The notes beneath the pieces were generated by a model. It did no database searches. It was not told the origin of the DNA and was given only the letters and a program-made list of their open reading frames with translations. From contig PKWM01000030.1 in assembly GCA_003133245.1 (NCBI GenBank), positions 23,010 to 87,009 on the forward strand: a stretch of 64,000 nt of DNA. Direction: 5' to 3'. This document shows positions 17,819 to 27,438 of this stretch, piece after piece. Positions within the stretch are counted from its first letter, which is position 1. Every line of letters begins with the position of its first letter. The translations under genes and the position numbers were made by a program. The DNA is from Rhodoferax sp. Lineage in GTDB: Bacteria > Pseudomonadota > Gammaproteobacteria > Burkholderiales > Burkholderiaceae_C.

Positions 17819-19789
17819 TTATTTAGCGACGGACGCCCTCTTGCCAGCATCGAGACGGGCTTTCAGGAAGCCGCCCGTGCCATATCGCGTCACCCGGCTG
17901 TAAAAGCGCGTGGTCAAGCGCTTGACCATCCCCGAATAGGTATCGACCAGGGTCGGCAGAATGGTAAAGCTGTCGTAATTCACCACCACGGCCACCCGTA
18001 GCGACGGCTCGGTCACCAGCGGCGCCAACAGGCCGGTAATCATGTTTTCCACCTCGACAATGTCGGACGCCTTGTCTATGGCGAGTCCTTCGCAATTGAT
18101 GAACAGCAAGCGGCGTTCCCGGTTCAACTCGAAACGTTGCGCCAGCGGTGTGGCCAGCAGGCGCTCACGCAAACCCATGGCCGCCGGTGCAAACAAGGCG
18201 CTGTCCATCAATTTGAGATGGGGACTGATGGCGGGACTGAAATCCATCTGCGCCAACAGGTCGCGCTGCAAGTCAATGCCCGGGGCAATCTCAATCAATT
18301 CCAGCGCACCACCGTGAGCCGAATCAATCAACGCAAAGACACAGCGCTCGGTCACATACAACACCCGCTGACCACGCCGGATGGCTTCACGACCGCTGAA
18401 GGTGCGATGCTCCACTTCTTGCACAAACTTGCGTTGGGTGCCCTCGCGAACCAACTGGAGTTGCTCACCTTGCACGCGCACATCAAGGTCACCGGCAGTG
18501 AAAGTGCCAACAAAAACCACAGTCTTGGCATTCTGGCTGATGTTGATAAAACCACCTGCGCCGGCCAGGCGGCTGCCGAATTTACTGACGTTCAAATTTC
18601 CCTGTGCATCGGCTTGCGCCAGGCCCAACACCGCAATATCAAGACCGCCCCCATCGTAAAAATCAAATTGGCTGGGCTGGTCAATCACCGCCTGGGTGTT
18701 GATCGCGGCGCCGAAGCTCATGCCGCTGGCCGGAATACCGCCGATGACACCGGGCTCGGCGGTGAGCGTCATCAGGTCAATCACCTTTTCTTCCGCTGCC
18801 ACGCTGGCCACGCCTTCGGGCATGCCGATGCCAAGATTGACCACATTGTTGGGCCGCAGTTCCAGCGCCGCGCGCCGGGCAATGACCTTGCGGACAGTCA
18901 GTGGCAACGCTGCCAGGGTGTCCAGCGGGACACGAATTTCGCCAGAGTAAGCGGGGTTGTACTGCTCGGAGAAAGTTTGCATGTGGTAGGCCGGGTTGGT
19001 GGCAACCACTACCGCATCGACCAGCACACCTGGCACCCGCACCTGGCGCGAGTGCAGCGTGCCGCGCTCGGCCAGACGCTCAACTTGGGCAATCACAATA
19101 CCGCCCGAATTGCGCACCGCCATGGCAATGGCCAGGGACTCCAGCGTGAGCGCTTCGCGCTCCATGCTGAGGTTTCCGTCCGGGTCTGCGGTGGTGGCGC
19201 GAATGATGCCCACAGAAATGGGAAATGCTTTGTAAAAAAGATATTCGCGGCCATCAATCTCCATCAGGCGCACCAGGTCTTCGGTGGTGCGCGCATTGAT
19301 CTTGCCACCGCCAAAGCGTGGATCGACAAAAGTGTCGAGCCCGACGTGCGTGAGTGTGCCGGGTTTGCCCGCCGCAATGTCCCGAAACAAATGGGAAATC
19401 ACACCTTGTGGCAAGTTGTAAGCTTCAATGACGTTGTCCACCGCCAGTTTTTGCAAAGTCGGCACCAGACCCCAGTGGCCGCCCACCACTCGGCGCACCA
19501 AGCCTGGGTGTCCGAGATGATTGAGACCCCGGGTTTGACCATCACCTTGACCGGCAGCATAGACCAAGGTGAGCTGGGCTGGCGTGCCAACTCCAGTTTC
19601 GCGCATAGTCGTCAAAAAGCGCTGCTCCAGCGCGACGGCAATTTCCTCGGCAAAGCCAATTCCGACAAAACCACTGGTGGCTACGGTGTCGCCGTCATGG
19701 ATCAAACGCACGGCTTCCGCAGCAGTCACGACTTTATTGTGCCGGGTACCCGGACCGATGTGCTCATTGAGGTTGAAATTGGTATGCAA
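17819..19789 (-). CDS. Fused acyl-CoA:carboxylate CoA-transferase with C-terminal extension
   Basis: 656 residues. A CoA-transferase alpha-type half (~20-250, [21 protein letters not shown]) is fused to a beta-type half (~300-520) with [15 protein letters not shown] and [18 protein letters not shown], where the Glu of AEPG is the predicted CoA-thioester nucleophile. This is the propionate/acetate CoA-transferase (Pct/YdiF) layout. About 130 further residues ([31 protein letters not shown]) are not part of the ~530-residue family core; I do not recognise them. Translation starts with TTG behind a strong GAGGAG. It could activate or recycle short-chain acids; the substrate is unknown. Confidence 0.8.
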   Translation of the reverse strand: MHTNFNLNEHIGPGTRHNKVVTAAEAVRLIHDGDTVATSGFVGIGFAEEIAVALEQRFLTTMRETGVGTPAQLTLVYAAGQGDGQTRGLNHLGHPGLVRRVVGGHWGLVPTLQKLAVDNVIEAYNLPQGVISHLFRDIAAGKPGTLTHVGLDTFVDPRFGGGKINARTTEDLVRLMEIDGREYLFYKAFPISVGIIRATTADPDGNLSMEREALTLESLAIAMAVRNSGGIVIAQVERLAERGTLHSRQVRVPGVLVDAVVVATNPAYHMQTFSEQYNPAYSGEIRVPLDTLAALPLTVRKVIARRAALELRPNNVVNLGIGMPEGVASVAAEEKVIDLMTLTAEPGVIGGIPASGMSFGAAINTQAVIDQPSQFDFYDGGGLDIAVLGLAQADAQGNLNVSKFGSRLAGAGGFINISQNAKTVVFVGTFTAGDLDVRVQGEQLQLVREGTQRKFVQEVEHRTFSGREAIRRGQRVLYVTERCVFALIDSAHGGALELIEIAPGIDLQRDLLAQMDFSPAISPHLKLMDSALFAPAAMGLRERLLATPLAQRFELNRERRLLFINCEGLAIDKASDIVEVENMITGLLAPLVTEPSLRVAVVVNYDSFTILPTLVDTYSGMVKRLTTRFYSRVTRYGTGGFLKARLDAGKRASVAK

Positions 19790-19829
19790 AATTTCTCCTC
19801 AGCACGGGCTTGTTCGCTGGGCGTGCTGC

Positions 19830-20777
19830 TCAGCCTTTAAGCGCCTGCTCCAGCGCTTTAACAAACATCGCCGCCACATCAAAGCCGGTCTGGTCAAAAA
19901 TTTCCTGAAAGCAGGTCGGACTGGTGACATTGATTTCGGTCAGACTGTCGCCTATCACGTCCAGACCCATCAGCAACAAACCACGATTATTGAGAATCGG
20001 GCCAATTGACTCGGCAATAAAACGGTCGCGCGTGCTCAAGGGCTGCGCCACGCCTTTGCCACCGGCAGCCAGATTGCCACGCACTTCACTGCCTTGCGGA
20101 ATACGCGCCAGGCTGTAGGGTACGGCCTGGCCACCAATCACCAGCACACGCTTGTCGCCCTGCTCAATGGCACGGAGGAACTTTTGCACCATGACGGTCT
20201 GCGCGCCGTTTTTGTTCAGCGTCTCGATAATACTGCCCAGGTTCAAGCCGTCTGCCTTGACCCGGAATATGCCCATGCCGCCCATGCCGTCGAGCGGCTT
20301 CAGGATGATGTCCTGGTGCTCAGCGTGAAAACGCCGGATGTCCTGGTCTGAGCGCGTCACCAACGTCGGCGCGCTGAACTGGGGGAACTCCAGAATGGCC
20401 AGTTTCTCCGGGTGATCGCGCAGCGCGCGCGGTTGATTAAATACCCTGGCCCCTTCGCGCTCGGCTTGTTCGAGCAAATGGGTGGCGTATAAAAACTCAT
20501 TGTCAAACGGTGGATCCTTGCGCATCACAACCGCGTCAAAATCTTTCAACGATTGGCGTGAGGTGTGATCGGTTTTGTACCACATCGGTAACGCGCCTGT
20601 CAGGGTGATGGCGCTGACATCGGATTGCACCAAGGCACCACTTTGCCAGGAAATGTGCTGGGGCTCGCATACCGAAATCGTATGGCCGCACCGCTGCGCT
20701 GCACGCATTATGGCAAAGGTGGTGTCTTTGTAGACCTTAAATGAATCCAGTGAATCGGCAACAAAAAGCAGCTTCAT
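19830..20777 (-). CDS. gshB: Glutathione synthetase
   Basis: 315 residues, the proteobacterial ATP-grasp GshB. Recognisable blocks are [18 protein letters not shown] at the start, [36 protein letters not shown] (glycine-rich loop) and [12 protein letters not shown] near the C-terminus. It joins gamma-glutamylcysteine and glycine using ATP. Its ATG overlaps the stop of kup by four bases, so the pair is translationally coupled, with gshA just upstream of kup. Confidence 0.96.
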   Translation of the reverse strand: MKLLFVADSLDSFKVYKDTTFAIMRAAQRCGHTISVCEPQHISWQSGALVQSDVSAITLTGALPMWYKTDHTSRQSLKDFDAVVMRKDPPFDNEFLYATHLLEQAEREGARVFNQPRALRDHPEKLAILEFPQFSAPTLVTRSDQDIRRFHAEHQDIILKPLDGMGGMGIFRVKADGLNLGSIIETLNKNGAQTVMVQKFLRAIEQGDKRVLVIGGQAVPYSLARIPQGSEVRGNLAAGGKGVAQPLSTRDRFIAESIGPILNNRGLLLMGLDVIGDSLTEINVTSPTCFQEIFDQTGFDVAAMFVKALEQALKG

Positions 20778-22642
20778 ATCTCGATTTTCGAGCCCAGTTC
20801 AACCACTGCATTATTGGGCAAGCGCAAGAAATCGGCCGCCCCGGTGGCATTGTGATGCATCTGCGCAAACAGCCGCTCGCGCCATTGCGCCATACCGCTG
20901 CCAATAGTCGGAATCACAATATCACGCGAAAGAAAATAACTGGTGGCCATCGGGTCAAGTTCGCCGCCACGCCCCCGGATCTGCCGCAGGGCCCTGGGCA
21001 GGTCGGGATCGTTCTTGAAACCGTAATTGACGATCACCTGCCAGCAATCATGACCGAGCGCTTTAACCTCCAGACGCTTGTTCATCCCGACCCAGGGCAC
21101 CTCGTGGTTGCGCACCGTCACAAACAGGTTATTCTGATGCAACACCTTGTTGTGTTTGAGGTTGTGCAGCATCGCGTTGGGTACCGTGTCAGGCTCGGCT
21201 GTGAGGAACACCGCCGTGCCTTCCACACGCGTCGGCGGCGTCACAAACACCGCCTGCAAAAAGCTGCTCAGGTCGATCGAATCGGCTCGCAACTTCTGGT
21301 TGAGCAAGCGCCGGCCATCTTTCCAGGTTGTCATGACCACGAACAGCCCCAAGGCCATCACCAATGGAAACCAGCCGCCCTGCATAATTTTCAGTGAGTT
21401 GGACGCAAAGAATGTCAGATCCACGATAACAAAAAACCCCGTGACGCCCAGACTCAAAGGCAAAGGGTAACCCCATTTGTAGCGCGCTACATAGTAAGTC
21501 AGCATCGTCGTAATCACCATCACCAGACTGACGGAAATGCCGTAGGCTGCTGCTAAAGCCGACGAAGAACCAAACAGCGTAACTGCCGCTATCACGCCCG
21601 CCAGCAATACCCAGTTCACCGCCGGTAAGTAAACCTGCCCGGTATCACGAATGGAAGTATGCCGAATCGATAAGCGCGGCAAATAACCGAGCTGAATAGT
21701 CTGCTTGGCGGCAGAAAAGGCACCGGTAATCAGTGCTTGCGACGCGATCACGCTGGCCGCAGTAGCCAGCGCCACCATCGGAATCAAGACCCAGCCTGGA
21801 GTCATTAAATAGAAAGGATTTTCTGTCGCGCCTGGATTGGCCAGCACCAGCGCGCCTTGACCGAAGTAATTCAACAATAGCGCGGGCATCACCAAACTAA
21901 ACCAGGCAATTCGAATGGGTTTCTTGCCAAAATGTCCCATGTCGGCGTAAAGCGCTTCCGCGCCGGTCACGCACAAAAAGACTGCGCCAAGGGTGATGAA
22001 AGCCAGCGCAGGATGCCCGGTGGTGAAAGCAAAGGCGTGACTAGGCAGCATGGCCTTGAGGACCATCGGGTTCCGCAGGATCTGCACCACGCCGCTACCG
22101 GCAATCGCAATGAACCAGACCGTCATGACCGGGCCGAAAAACTTGCCAATGTCTCCCGTGCCGCGCCGCTGCACGACAAACAACACCACCAGCACGACCA
22201 GTGAAATCGACACCACATAGGGTTTTGCCGCCGACGTAATTATTTCGAGGCCCTCAACTGCCGACAACACCGTGATGGCGGGCGTGATCACACCATCACC
22301 GAAAAACAGGGCCACCCCAAAGACCCCGATCAGCAACAGAAAGCGGCGCAGTTGCGGGCGATCCTTGACCGACTGAGAGGCCAATGCCAGCAGCGCCATC
22401 AAACCACCCTCGCCCGCGTTGTCGGCTCTCATGATCAGCACGACATACTTCAGTGTGACGGTGATCGTCAAGGTCCAGAAGAAAAGCGAGAGCACACCCA
22501 GAATGTTGTCGGTCGTGATCGGAACGTGACCGCTGACAAACACCTCCTTGAAGGCGTAAAGGACGCTGGTGCCGATGTCGCCGTAAACAACACCGACGGC
22601 GCCCAGGGTGAGCGCACTCAAAGACGATTTGGAGGCTGTCAC
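20774..22642 (-). CDS. kup: Low-affinity potassium transporter Kup
   Basis: 622 residues, the KUP/HAK/KT family. The diagnostic N-terminus [20 protein letters not shown] is present (Val replaces the commoner Pro), followed by about 12 hydrophobic segments to ~440 and a C-terminal cytoplasmic domain of ~180 residues, full length for the family. It mediates K+/H+ symport. The start is GTG; no in-frame ATG lies closer. It sits between gshA (45 bases) and gshB (4-base overlap), an arrangement linking potassium uptake with glutathione synthesis. Confidence 0.95.
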   Translation of the reverse strand: MTASKSSLSALTLGAVGVVYGDIGTSVLYAFKEVFVSGHVPITTDNILGVLSLFFWTLTITVTLKYVVLIMRADNAGEGGLMALLALASQSVKDRPQLRRFLLLIGVFGVALFFGDGVITPAITVLSAVEGLEIITSAAKPYVVSISLVVLVVLFVVQRRGTGDIGKFFGPVMTVWFIAIAGSGVVQILRNPMVLKAMLPSHAFAFTTGHPALAFITLGAVFLCVTGAEALYADMGHFGKKPIRIAWFSLVMPALLLNYFGQGALVLANPGATENPFYLMTPGWVLIPMVALATAASVIASQALITGAFSAAKQTIQLGYLPRLSIRHTSIRDTGQVYLPAVNWVLLAGVIAAVTLFGSSSALAAAYGISVSLVMVITTMLTYYVARYKWGYPLPLSLGVTGFFVIVDLTFFASNSLKIMQGGWFPLVMALGLFVVMTTWKDGRRLLNQKLRADSIDLSSFLQAVFVTPPTRVEGTAVFLTAEPDTVPNAMLHNLKHNKVLHQNNLFVTVRNHEVPWVGMNKRLEVKALGHDCWQVIVNYGFKNDPDLPRALRQIRGRGGELDPMATSYFLSRDIVIPTIGSGMAQWRERLFAQMHHNATGAADFLRLPNNAVVELGSKIEI

Positions 22643-22687
22643 GAATTCATCCGGCCGTTGGGATCGACATCGTTCACCACATCGCTC

Positions 22688-23983
22688 TTATTCATAGATT
22701 TCTGCATTCGGGTCGGTGGCTTCAAGCTCGTAGCTGGCCGCCAACATTGCCAGCCGTGCCACCACACCGTACATGTAGAAGCGGTTCGGAGCGCTGGCAC
22801 CAGGCCTGACACCGGGCTGCGGCAAGTGCGTACTTTGCTCAAAGGCCAGCGGTACATAGCTCGCTCCTGGCGCATTGAGGTTTTCATCGACGCCACGGTG
22901 CGCGTGAATTCGGTAAAAACCACCGACGACGTAGCGATCCATCATGTAAACCACTGGCTCGGCCACCGCGTCGTTCATGCGCTCCTGGGTCAGCACACCT
23001 TCCTGAATTAGCATATCGTGCGCTGGTTCAGCCTCAGGCAGGCCGTTCGTCAAGTATTGCATTTTCTGACTGGGCGCAAGCAGGTCTTTGGCATCATGCA
23101 CGCTCAGGATGCCAATGTCATGACTACCGTTGTCGGCCTTGACCACTACAAAAGGTTTCTCCTTGATGCCATATTCCTTGTATTTGCGGCGAACTTTGGA
23201 AAGTAGCGCATCAACCCGGGACTGCAAGCACTCCATCCCAACGTCCCCAGTCAGTTTGACCTCTTCGCATTTTTCAAACATCGGGTTGATCAACCAGGGG
23301 TCCACCCCGAGCAATTTGCCCATGCGCTTGACCACCTCTTCATAACATTTGAAATGCTTGCTCCGGCGCCGCATGGTCCAGCCCGCTTGCAAGGGCGGCA
23401 ACAGGTACTGCTCATGCAGATCTTCCAGAATGCCCGGCACACCTGCCCTGAGATCGTTGTTGAGCAGGATGGTGCAGGGATCAAAGTCTTTGACACCAAG
23501 GCGGCGTTTGCCACGGATGACAGGCTCCAGCGTCACCGACTCGCCATGGGGCAACTCGATGGTCGTGGTTTTCTTGATGGCCGGGTCGATCGAGCCAATG
23601 CGCACGTTCAAGCCAGCCATGTGAAAGATGCGCCTGAGTTGCACCAGGCTGGAGAGATAAAACGTGCTGTTGGAGTGGTTCTCCGGAATCAGCAACAGGT
23701 TGCGCGCTTCCGGGCAAATTTTCTCGATGGCTGCCATCGCCGCCTGCACCGCCAGTGGCAGCATTTCGGGCGACAGGTTGTTCCAGCTGGCCGGGTACAA
23801 ATTGGTATCAACCGGCGCCAACTTGAAGCCAGCATTGCGCAGATCAACCGAGCTGTAGAACGGTGGCGTGTGCTCCATCCATTCCAACCGAAACCAGCGT
23901 TCAATGGCCGGCATTGAGTCGAGCACGCGCTGCTCCAACTCATTGATGGGGCCGGTGAGTGCAGTGACGAGATGTGGAACCAT
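22688..23983 (-). CDS. gshA: Glutamate-cysteine ligase (proteobacterial GshA type)
   Basis: 431 residues. This is not the E. coli GshA fold but the class found in many Burkholderiales and Acidithiobacillus: MVPHLVTALTGPINELEQRV start, LLLIPENHSNSTFYLSSL, ERNA-independent core with EVKLTGDVGMECLQSRVD and PFVVVKADNGSHDIGI. It catalyses the first, usually rate-limiting, step of glutathione synthesis. It leads the gshA-kup-gshB unit. Upstream 137 bases (23984-24120) separate it from the folE 3' end and should hold its promoter. Confidence 0.92.
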   Translation of the reverse strand: MVPHLVTALTGPINELEQRVLDSMPAIERWFRLEWMEHTPPFYSSVDLRNAGFKLAPVDTNLYPASWNNLSPEMLPLAVQAAMAAIEKICPEARNLLLIPENHSNSTFYLSSLVQLRRIFHMAGLNVRIGSIDPAIKKTTTIELPHGESVTLEPVIRGKRRLGVKDFDPCTILLNNDLRAGVPGILEDLHEQYLLPPLQAGWTMRRRSKHFKCYEEVVKRMGKLLGVDPWLINPMFEKCEEVKLTGDVGMECLQSRVDALLSKVRRKYKEYGIKEKPFVVVKADNGSHDIGILSVHDAKDLLAPSQKMQYLTNGLPEAEPAHDMLIQEGVLTQERMNDAVAEPVVYMMDRYVVGGFYRIHAHRGVDENLNAPGASYVPLAFEQSTHLPQPGVRPGASAPNRFYMYGVVARLAMLAASYELEATDPNAEIYE

Positions 23984-24120
23984 GAAGTGCTCGAATAATA
24001 CTTGAGGGAGGCAATTCTAGAACCCGGTCGCACTGGCAATTTTGCGATTGATGGGCAACCTCGATGACAGCGGCATCAAACGATGGATCCGCAAGCGACC
24101 GATGATACCGGCCATTGGCG

Positions 24121-24846
24121 TCAACCCCTACTGGGAATCAGCGACAAAAATTCATGGCGCAGGTTAGGGTTCTTGAGGAAACTGCCGCGCATGACTGAAT
24201 TGATCATCTTGCTGTCCATATCTTTGATGCCACGCCAGCTTATGCAAAAATGGCTGGCCTCCATGACGATAGCCAAGCCGTCAGGTTGGGTTTCTTCCTG
24301 TATCAGGTCAGCCAGTTGGATGATGGCTTCTTCCTGGATCTGGGGTCTGGCCATGATCCACTCTGCCAGTCGTGCATACTTGGACAGGCCGATGACGTTG
24401 CTGTGCTGATTGGGTAGCACTCCCATCCAGACCCGGCCGATGATCGGACAAAAGTGGTGACTGCAGGCGCTGCGCACGGTGATGGGGCCGACGATCATCA
24501 ATTCGTTAAGCTGTCCGGCGTTGGGGAACTCGGTGATCGTGGGTGCGGCCAGGTAGCGACCATGAAACACCTCATTGAGATACATTTTGGCAACCCGGCG
24601 CGCGGTTTGGTCAGTATTGGGATCGCGTTCAGTGTCAATCACCAGGCTCTCCAGCACGCCTTTCATTTTGTCTTCTACCTCGTCGAGCAGCTGCTCGAGT
24701 TCACCGGGTTCAATAAATTTGGCAATGTTGTCATTGGCATTGAAACGTTGACCGGCCGCGCTCAGACGTTGGCGAATTTTGGCCGACACCGGGCTCGCCG
24801 CATTGGCAGCAGAAGATTTCATGGAGCTTTGATTATTCGTTAACAT
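24121..24846 (-). CDS. folE: GTP cyclohydrolase I
   Basis: 241 residues from the ATG giving MLTNNQSSMKSS; ATGs 11 codons upstream and 8 codons downstream are alternatives, none with a clear Shine-Dalgarno. The catalytic core is clear: zinc ligands in ACSHHFCP and ASHFCISWRGI, the substrate-binding NVIGLSKYARLAEWIMARPQ and the final NPNLRHEFLSLI. The usual Glu in CEHHF is Ser here. It converts GTP to 7,8-dihydroneopterin triphosphate, the first step of folate and pterin synthesis. NudB, the following pathway step, lies ~2.3 kb upstream on the same strand. Confidence 0.92.
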   Translation of the reverse strand: MLTNNQSSMKSSAANAASPVSAKIRQRLSAAGQRFNANDNIAKFIEPGELEQLLDEVEDKMKGVLESLVIDTERDPNTDQTARRVAKMYLNEVFHGRYLAAPTITEFPNAGQLNELMIVGPITVRSACSHHFCPIIGRVWMGVLPNQHSNVIGLSKYARLAEWIMARPQIQEEAIIQLADLIQEETQPDGLAIVMEASHFCISWRGIKDMDSKMINSVMRGSFLKNPNLRHEFLSLIPSRG

Positions 24847-24924
24847 GGAACAATGGTACCAGCCTTTTACTTGTGACATTTTTAACTGTTAAGGCTTTTC
24901 AAATGGGAACTTCGAGCTATTTAA

Positions 24925-26160
24925 TTAGTAGCGCATTCCGTTCAAAAACAACAGTAGACGCATGACAACAAAAGCAGCGCGATCAAGCCAACGCTGCTGC
25001 CACGGTCGGTTGGCGTAGGCGGTCGGATCGATGCGAACACCGTCCTGGGTCAGTGCCTGTTCAAGCCGCAAGCGCAGATTCTGCGCAAAAGAGGCATCAT
25101 CGACTATCACGTTGGCCTCGCGCGCCAACAACAGGCTCAGCGGATCGAGGTTGGATGAACCCACGGTGGCCCAGTGGCCGTCGATCACTGCCACCTTGGC
25201 GTGCAGGAAGCTGACCGAGTACTCATGAATTTCCACGCCCGCCGCCAGTAGCGCACCATAGACCGGCCGCGCCGCATGGTATTGCATGAAATATTCATAG
25301 CGTCCCTGTAGCAACAAACGCACGCGCACACCCCGTTGTGCCGCATAAATCAAAGCTTTTCGCAGTTTTCTGCCGGGCAAAAAATAGGCGTTGGCAATGA
25401 TGATTTCAGTGCGTGCCTCACCAATTGCTTTTCGGTAGGCACGCTCAATACGAAAGCGGTTGCGCAGGTTGTCGCGTAACACCAAACCGGCATGCGTGCT
25501 TGGAACCCCGGCCGCACCAACGCTCGGACGGCCCGACTCTTCAAGCACCTGGTCTGAGCGCGCCTGCAACGCCAGTTTGAGCGCCTCCTGGAGCGTCTGC
25601 CAGGCGGCCGAGAAGTCGCTCTGTCGCACATTGCTGACGGCTTGCAAACGCCACCAGGACTGCGTCAGAGCCTGATGCACTGTCTGCACCAACGGTCCGG
25701 TGACACGCACCGCGAAGTCAAACCGGGGTGCAGCCAAAAGACCGTAGTTGGGGTCATAAAAATCATCCAGCACATTGATGCCGCCACAAAATGCGACCGT
25801 ACCGTCCACCGCACAAAGCTTACGGTGCAGACGCCGCCAGCGACTCGGAATCAGCAGGCCCAGCCGCCCCAGCGGCGAAAAAATGTGCCATTTGACACCG
25901 GCTGCCTCAAAGCGAGTCGCCCAGTCAAGCGGGATAGCCGGGGTACCGACGCCGTCCATTACCAAATACACCGCCACCCCGCGCTTGGCGGCCCGCTCCA
26001 GTGCCAGCGCCACCTGTTGACCAGAACCCTCAACGTTGAAAATATAAGTTTCCAGCCGAACTTCACAGGCGCTCTGATCAATGGCTTGCACCAACGCAAA
26101 AAAAAACGCTTCGCCACCCTGCAATAACTGCACTTGGTGACCAGAGTGGAGTTGCAACAT
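24925..26160 (-). CDS. clsB: Cardiolipin synthase B (phospholipase D family)
   Basis: 411 residues with two HKD motifs: HRKLCAVDGTVAFCGGINV in the first half and HAKVAVIDGHWATVGSSNLD in the second, the duplicated phospholipase D active site. ClsB-type enzymes make cardiolipin from phosphatidylglycerol (and can use phosphatidylethanolamine) at the inner membrane; unlike ClsA there is no pair of N-terminal membrane helices. The gene follows an EEP-family gene by 15 bases; the ybhP-clsB (EEP plus ClsB) pairing is also seen in E. coli, which supports the assignment. Confidence 0.9.
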   Translation of the reverse strand: MLQLHSGHQVQLLQGGEAFFFALVQAIDQSACEVRLETYIFNVEGSGQQVALALERAAKRGVAVYLVMDGVGTPAIPLDWATRFEAAGVKWHIFSPLGRLGLLIPSRWRRLHRKLCAVDGTVAFCGGINVLDDFYDPNYGLLAAPRFDFAVRVTGPLVQTVHQALTQSWWRLQAVSNVRQSDFSAAWQTLQEALKLALQARSDQVLEESGRPSVGAAGVPSTHAGLVLRDNLRNRFRIERAYRKAIGEARTEIIIANAYFLPGRKLRKALIYAAQRGVRVRLLLQGRYEYFMQYHAARPVYGALLAAGVEIHEYSVSFLHAKVAVIDGHWATVGSSNLDPLSLLLAREANVIVDDASFAQNLRLRLEQALTQDGVRIDPTAYANRPWQQRWLDRAAFVVMRLLLFLNGMRY

Positions 26161-26175
26161 GGCTGCTTTGAAAGT

Positions 26176-26910
26176 TTAAATTGGCAGCGCGAACTCGGCA
26201 ATCAGTGGCAAGTGGTCCGACATACGCCACCAGATGCGACCGCGTGGCACCTGCACTCCGAGCGGGCGCAGACCTCTGGCATAGACGTAATCAAGTTGCA
26301 GTAACGGCAATCGAGACGGATATGTGAGGTGACGACTGGCCTCAAACGTTTTTAGATTGATGCCGCCGAGTGCGCGCCCAACCAGCGCGCCCCATTCATT
26401 GAAGTCGCCGGCCACCAACAGCGGCGCATCCGGCGGTATCTCACGCGCAATGAAGCGCTTCAACTGCGCCAACTGGCGTGCCCGGCTGGCTCTTATCAGT
26501 CCCAAGTGCACCACCACCACATGCACCGGCTGGTCATGCACCATCACTTCGACATGCAACAAACCACGCTGCTCAAAGCGGTGATCCGAAATGTCCTCCT
26601 GCTGATGTGCCAGCACCGGCCAGCGTGACAACAGCGCGTTGCCGTGCTCACCGTACCGGGTGTAGGCGTTGCTGCGATAGACCGCCTCATAACCTTGCGG
26701 TGCCAGAAAATCGGCTTGAGACAATTCAGGCCAACGATTGAAATGCAGTTCTTCGCGCCGGTTGACACCTCGCACCTCCTGCAAGCACACGATGTCGGCA
26801 TCGAGCTGCTCCACGGCCAGGCCCAGGTTGTGGATTTCGAGTCGGCGCTGCGGCCCGATTCCTTGCACGCCTTTGTGAATGTTGTAGGTGGCAATCCGCA
26901 CGATATTCAT
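26176..26910 (-). CDS. Endonuclease/exonuclease/phosphatase family protein (YbhP-like)
   Basis: 244 residues from the ATG giving MNIVRIATYNIHKGVQGIG. All EEP landmarks are present: ATYNIHKG, VCLQEVRG (metal-binding Glu), VVHLGLIRASR, VAGDFNEWG and SDHLPLIAEF. The substrate could be nucleic acid or a phospholipid-derived phosphate; the link to clsB (downstream by 15 bases) favours membrane-lipid metabolism, as for ybhP in E. coli, but this is inference. Its ATG overlaps the nudB stop by four bases, so nudB, this gene and clsB form one coupled unit. Confidence 0.85.
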   Translation of the reverse strand: MNIVRIATYNIHKGVQGIGPQRRLEIHNLGLAVEQLDADIVCLQEVRGVNRREELHFNRWPELSQADFLAPQGYEAVYRSNAYTRYGEHGNALLSRWPVLAHQQEDISDHRFEQRGLLHVEVMVHDQPVHVVVVHLGLIRASRARQLAQLKRFIAREIPPDAPLLVAGDFNEWGALVGRALGGINLKTFEASRHLTYPSRLPLLQLDYVYARGLRPLGVQVPRGRIWWRMSDHLPLIAEFALPI

Positions 26911-27383
26911 ACCGGCACCTTCAAGACAAATTTTGGCAACAGCAAACAAGCCTCGGCGTTGGACGGCGAAAAACACGCCGCTGCCGCTTCCAGATAAGGC
27001 AACCATTGATAATCGGAATGTTCGCGTGGGCTCAACCGCACTGAAGTTCCAGTGGGTACCTGCAAGCCAAACAAGTGCTCGGTGTTGCGCGTGACGTCGG
27101 CCACATAACGATGGCGCCAACGCGGGTAAATGTCATATACGTTTTCAAGCCGCCAGTCGTGCAGCCAATGGGCCAGCGGCGTGCCGGGGGCGCAGTCAAT
27201 GCCGGTTTCTTCAAACACCTCGCGCACTGCGGTTTGTTCAAAGGTCTCAGCAGGGGTGTTTTTGCTGCCGGTGACGGATTGCCAAAAATCAGGCGCATCC
27301 GCTCTTTTGATCAGCAACACCTCCAGCGCCGAGGTGTAAATCAGCACCAGCACCGACTCGGGAATCTTGAAGATTTTGGCCAT
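26907..27383 (-). CDS. nudB: Dihydroneopterin triphosphate diphosphatase (Nudix)
   Basis: 158 residues with a Nudix box: the E-x7-REVFEETG core is intact (AETFEQTAVREVFEETGID). The N-terminal FKIPESVLVLIYTSALEVLLIKR and the WQSVTGSKN phrase are typical of NudB, which removes pyrophosphate from dihydroneopterin triphosphate in folate synthesis. It lies just downstream of aspS, the same neighbour as in E. coli, with a hairpin between them. Confidence 0.9.
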   Translation of the reverse strand: MAKIFKIPESVLVLIYTSALEVLLIKRADAPDFWQSVTGSKNTPAETFEQTAVREVFEETGIDCAPGTPLAHWLHDWRLENVYDIYPRWRHRYVADVTRNTEHLFGLQVPTGTSVRLSPREHSDYQWLPYLEAAAACFSPSNAEACLLLPKFVLKVPV

Positions 27384-27411
27384 ATAAAAGGCGCTGAATC
27401 AACGCCCTTTA
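27384..27411 (-). terminator. Possible terminator/attenuator between aspS and nudB
   Basis: On the minus strand AAAGGGCG, an 8-base loop and GCGCCTTTTA can form a hairpin with one mismatch, ending in T residues immediately before the nudB ATG. It could partially end aspS transcripts or tune nudB expression. Confidence 0.4.
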
Positions 27412-27438
27412 ATTTTGTCTGAAATCGTGGGAACCCGA

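Noticed and set aside
18137..19840. Very long open frame (567 codons) on the plus strand opposite the CoA-transferase gene
   Set aside because: It mirrors a GC-rich coding sequence, has no recognisable domain and an unusual His/Gln/Arg-rich composition; the minus-strand CoA-transferase has strong motifs and a Shine-Dalgarno.
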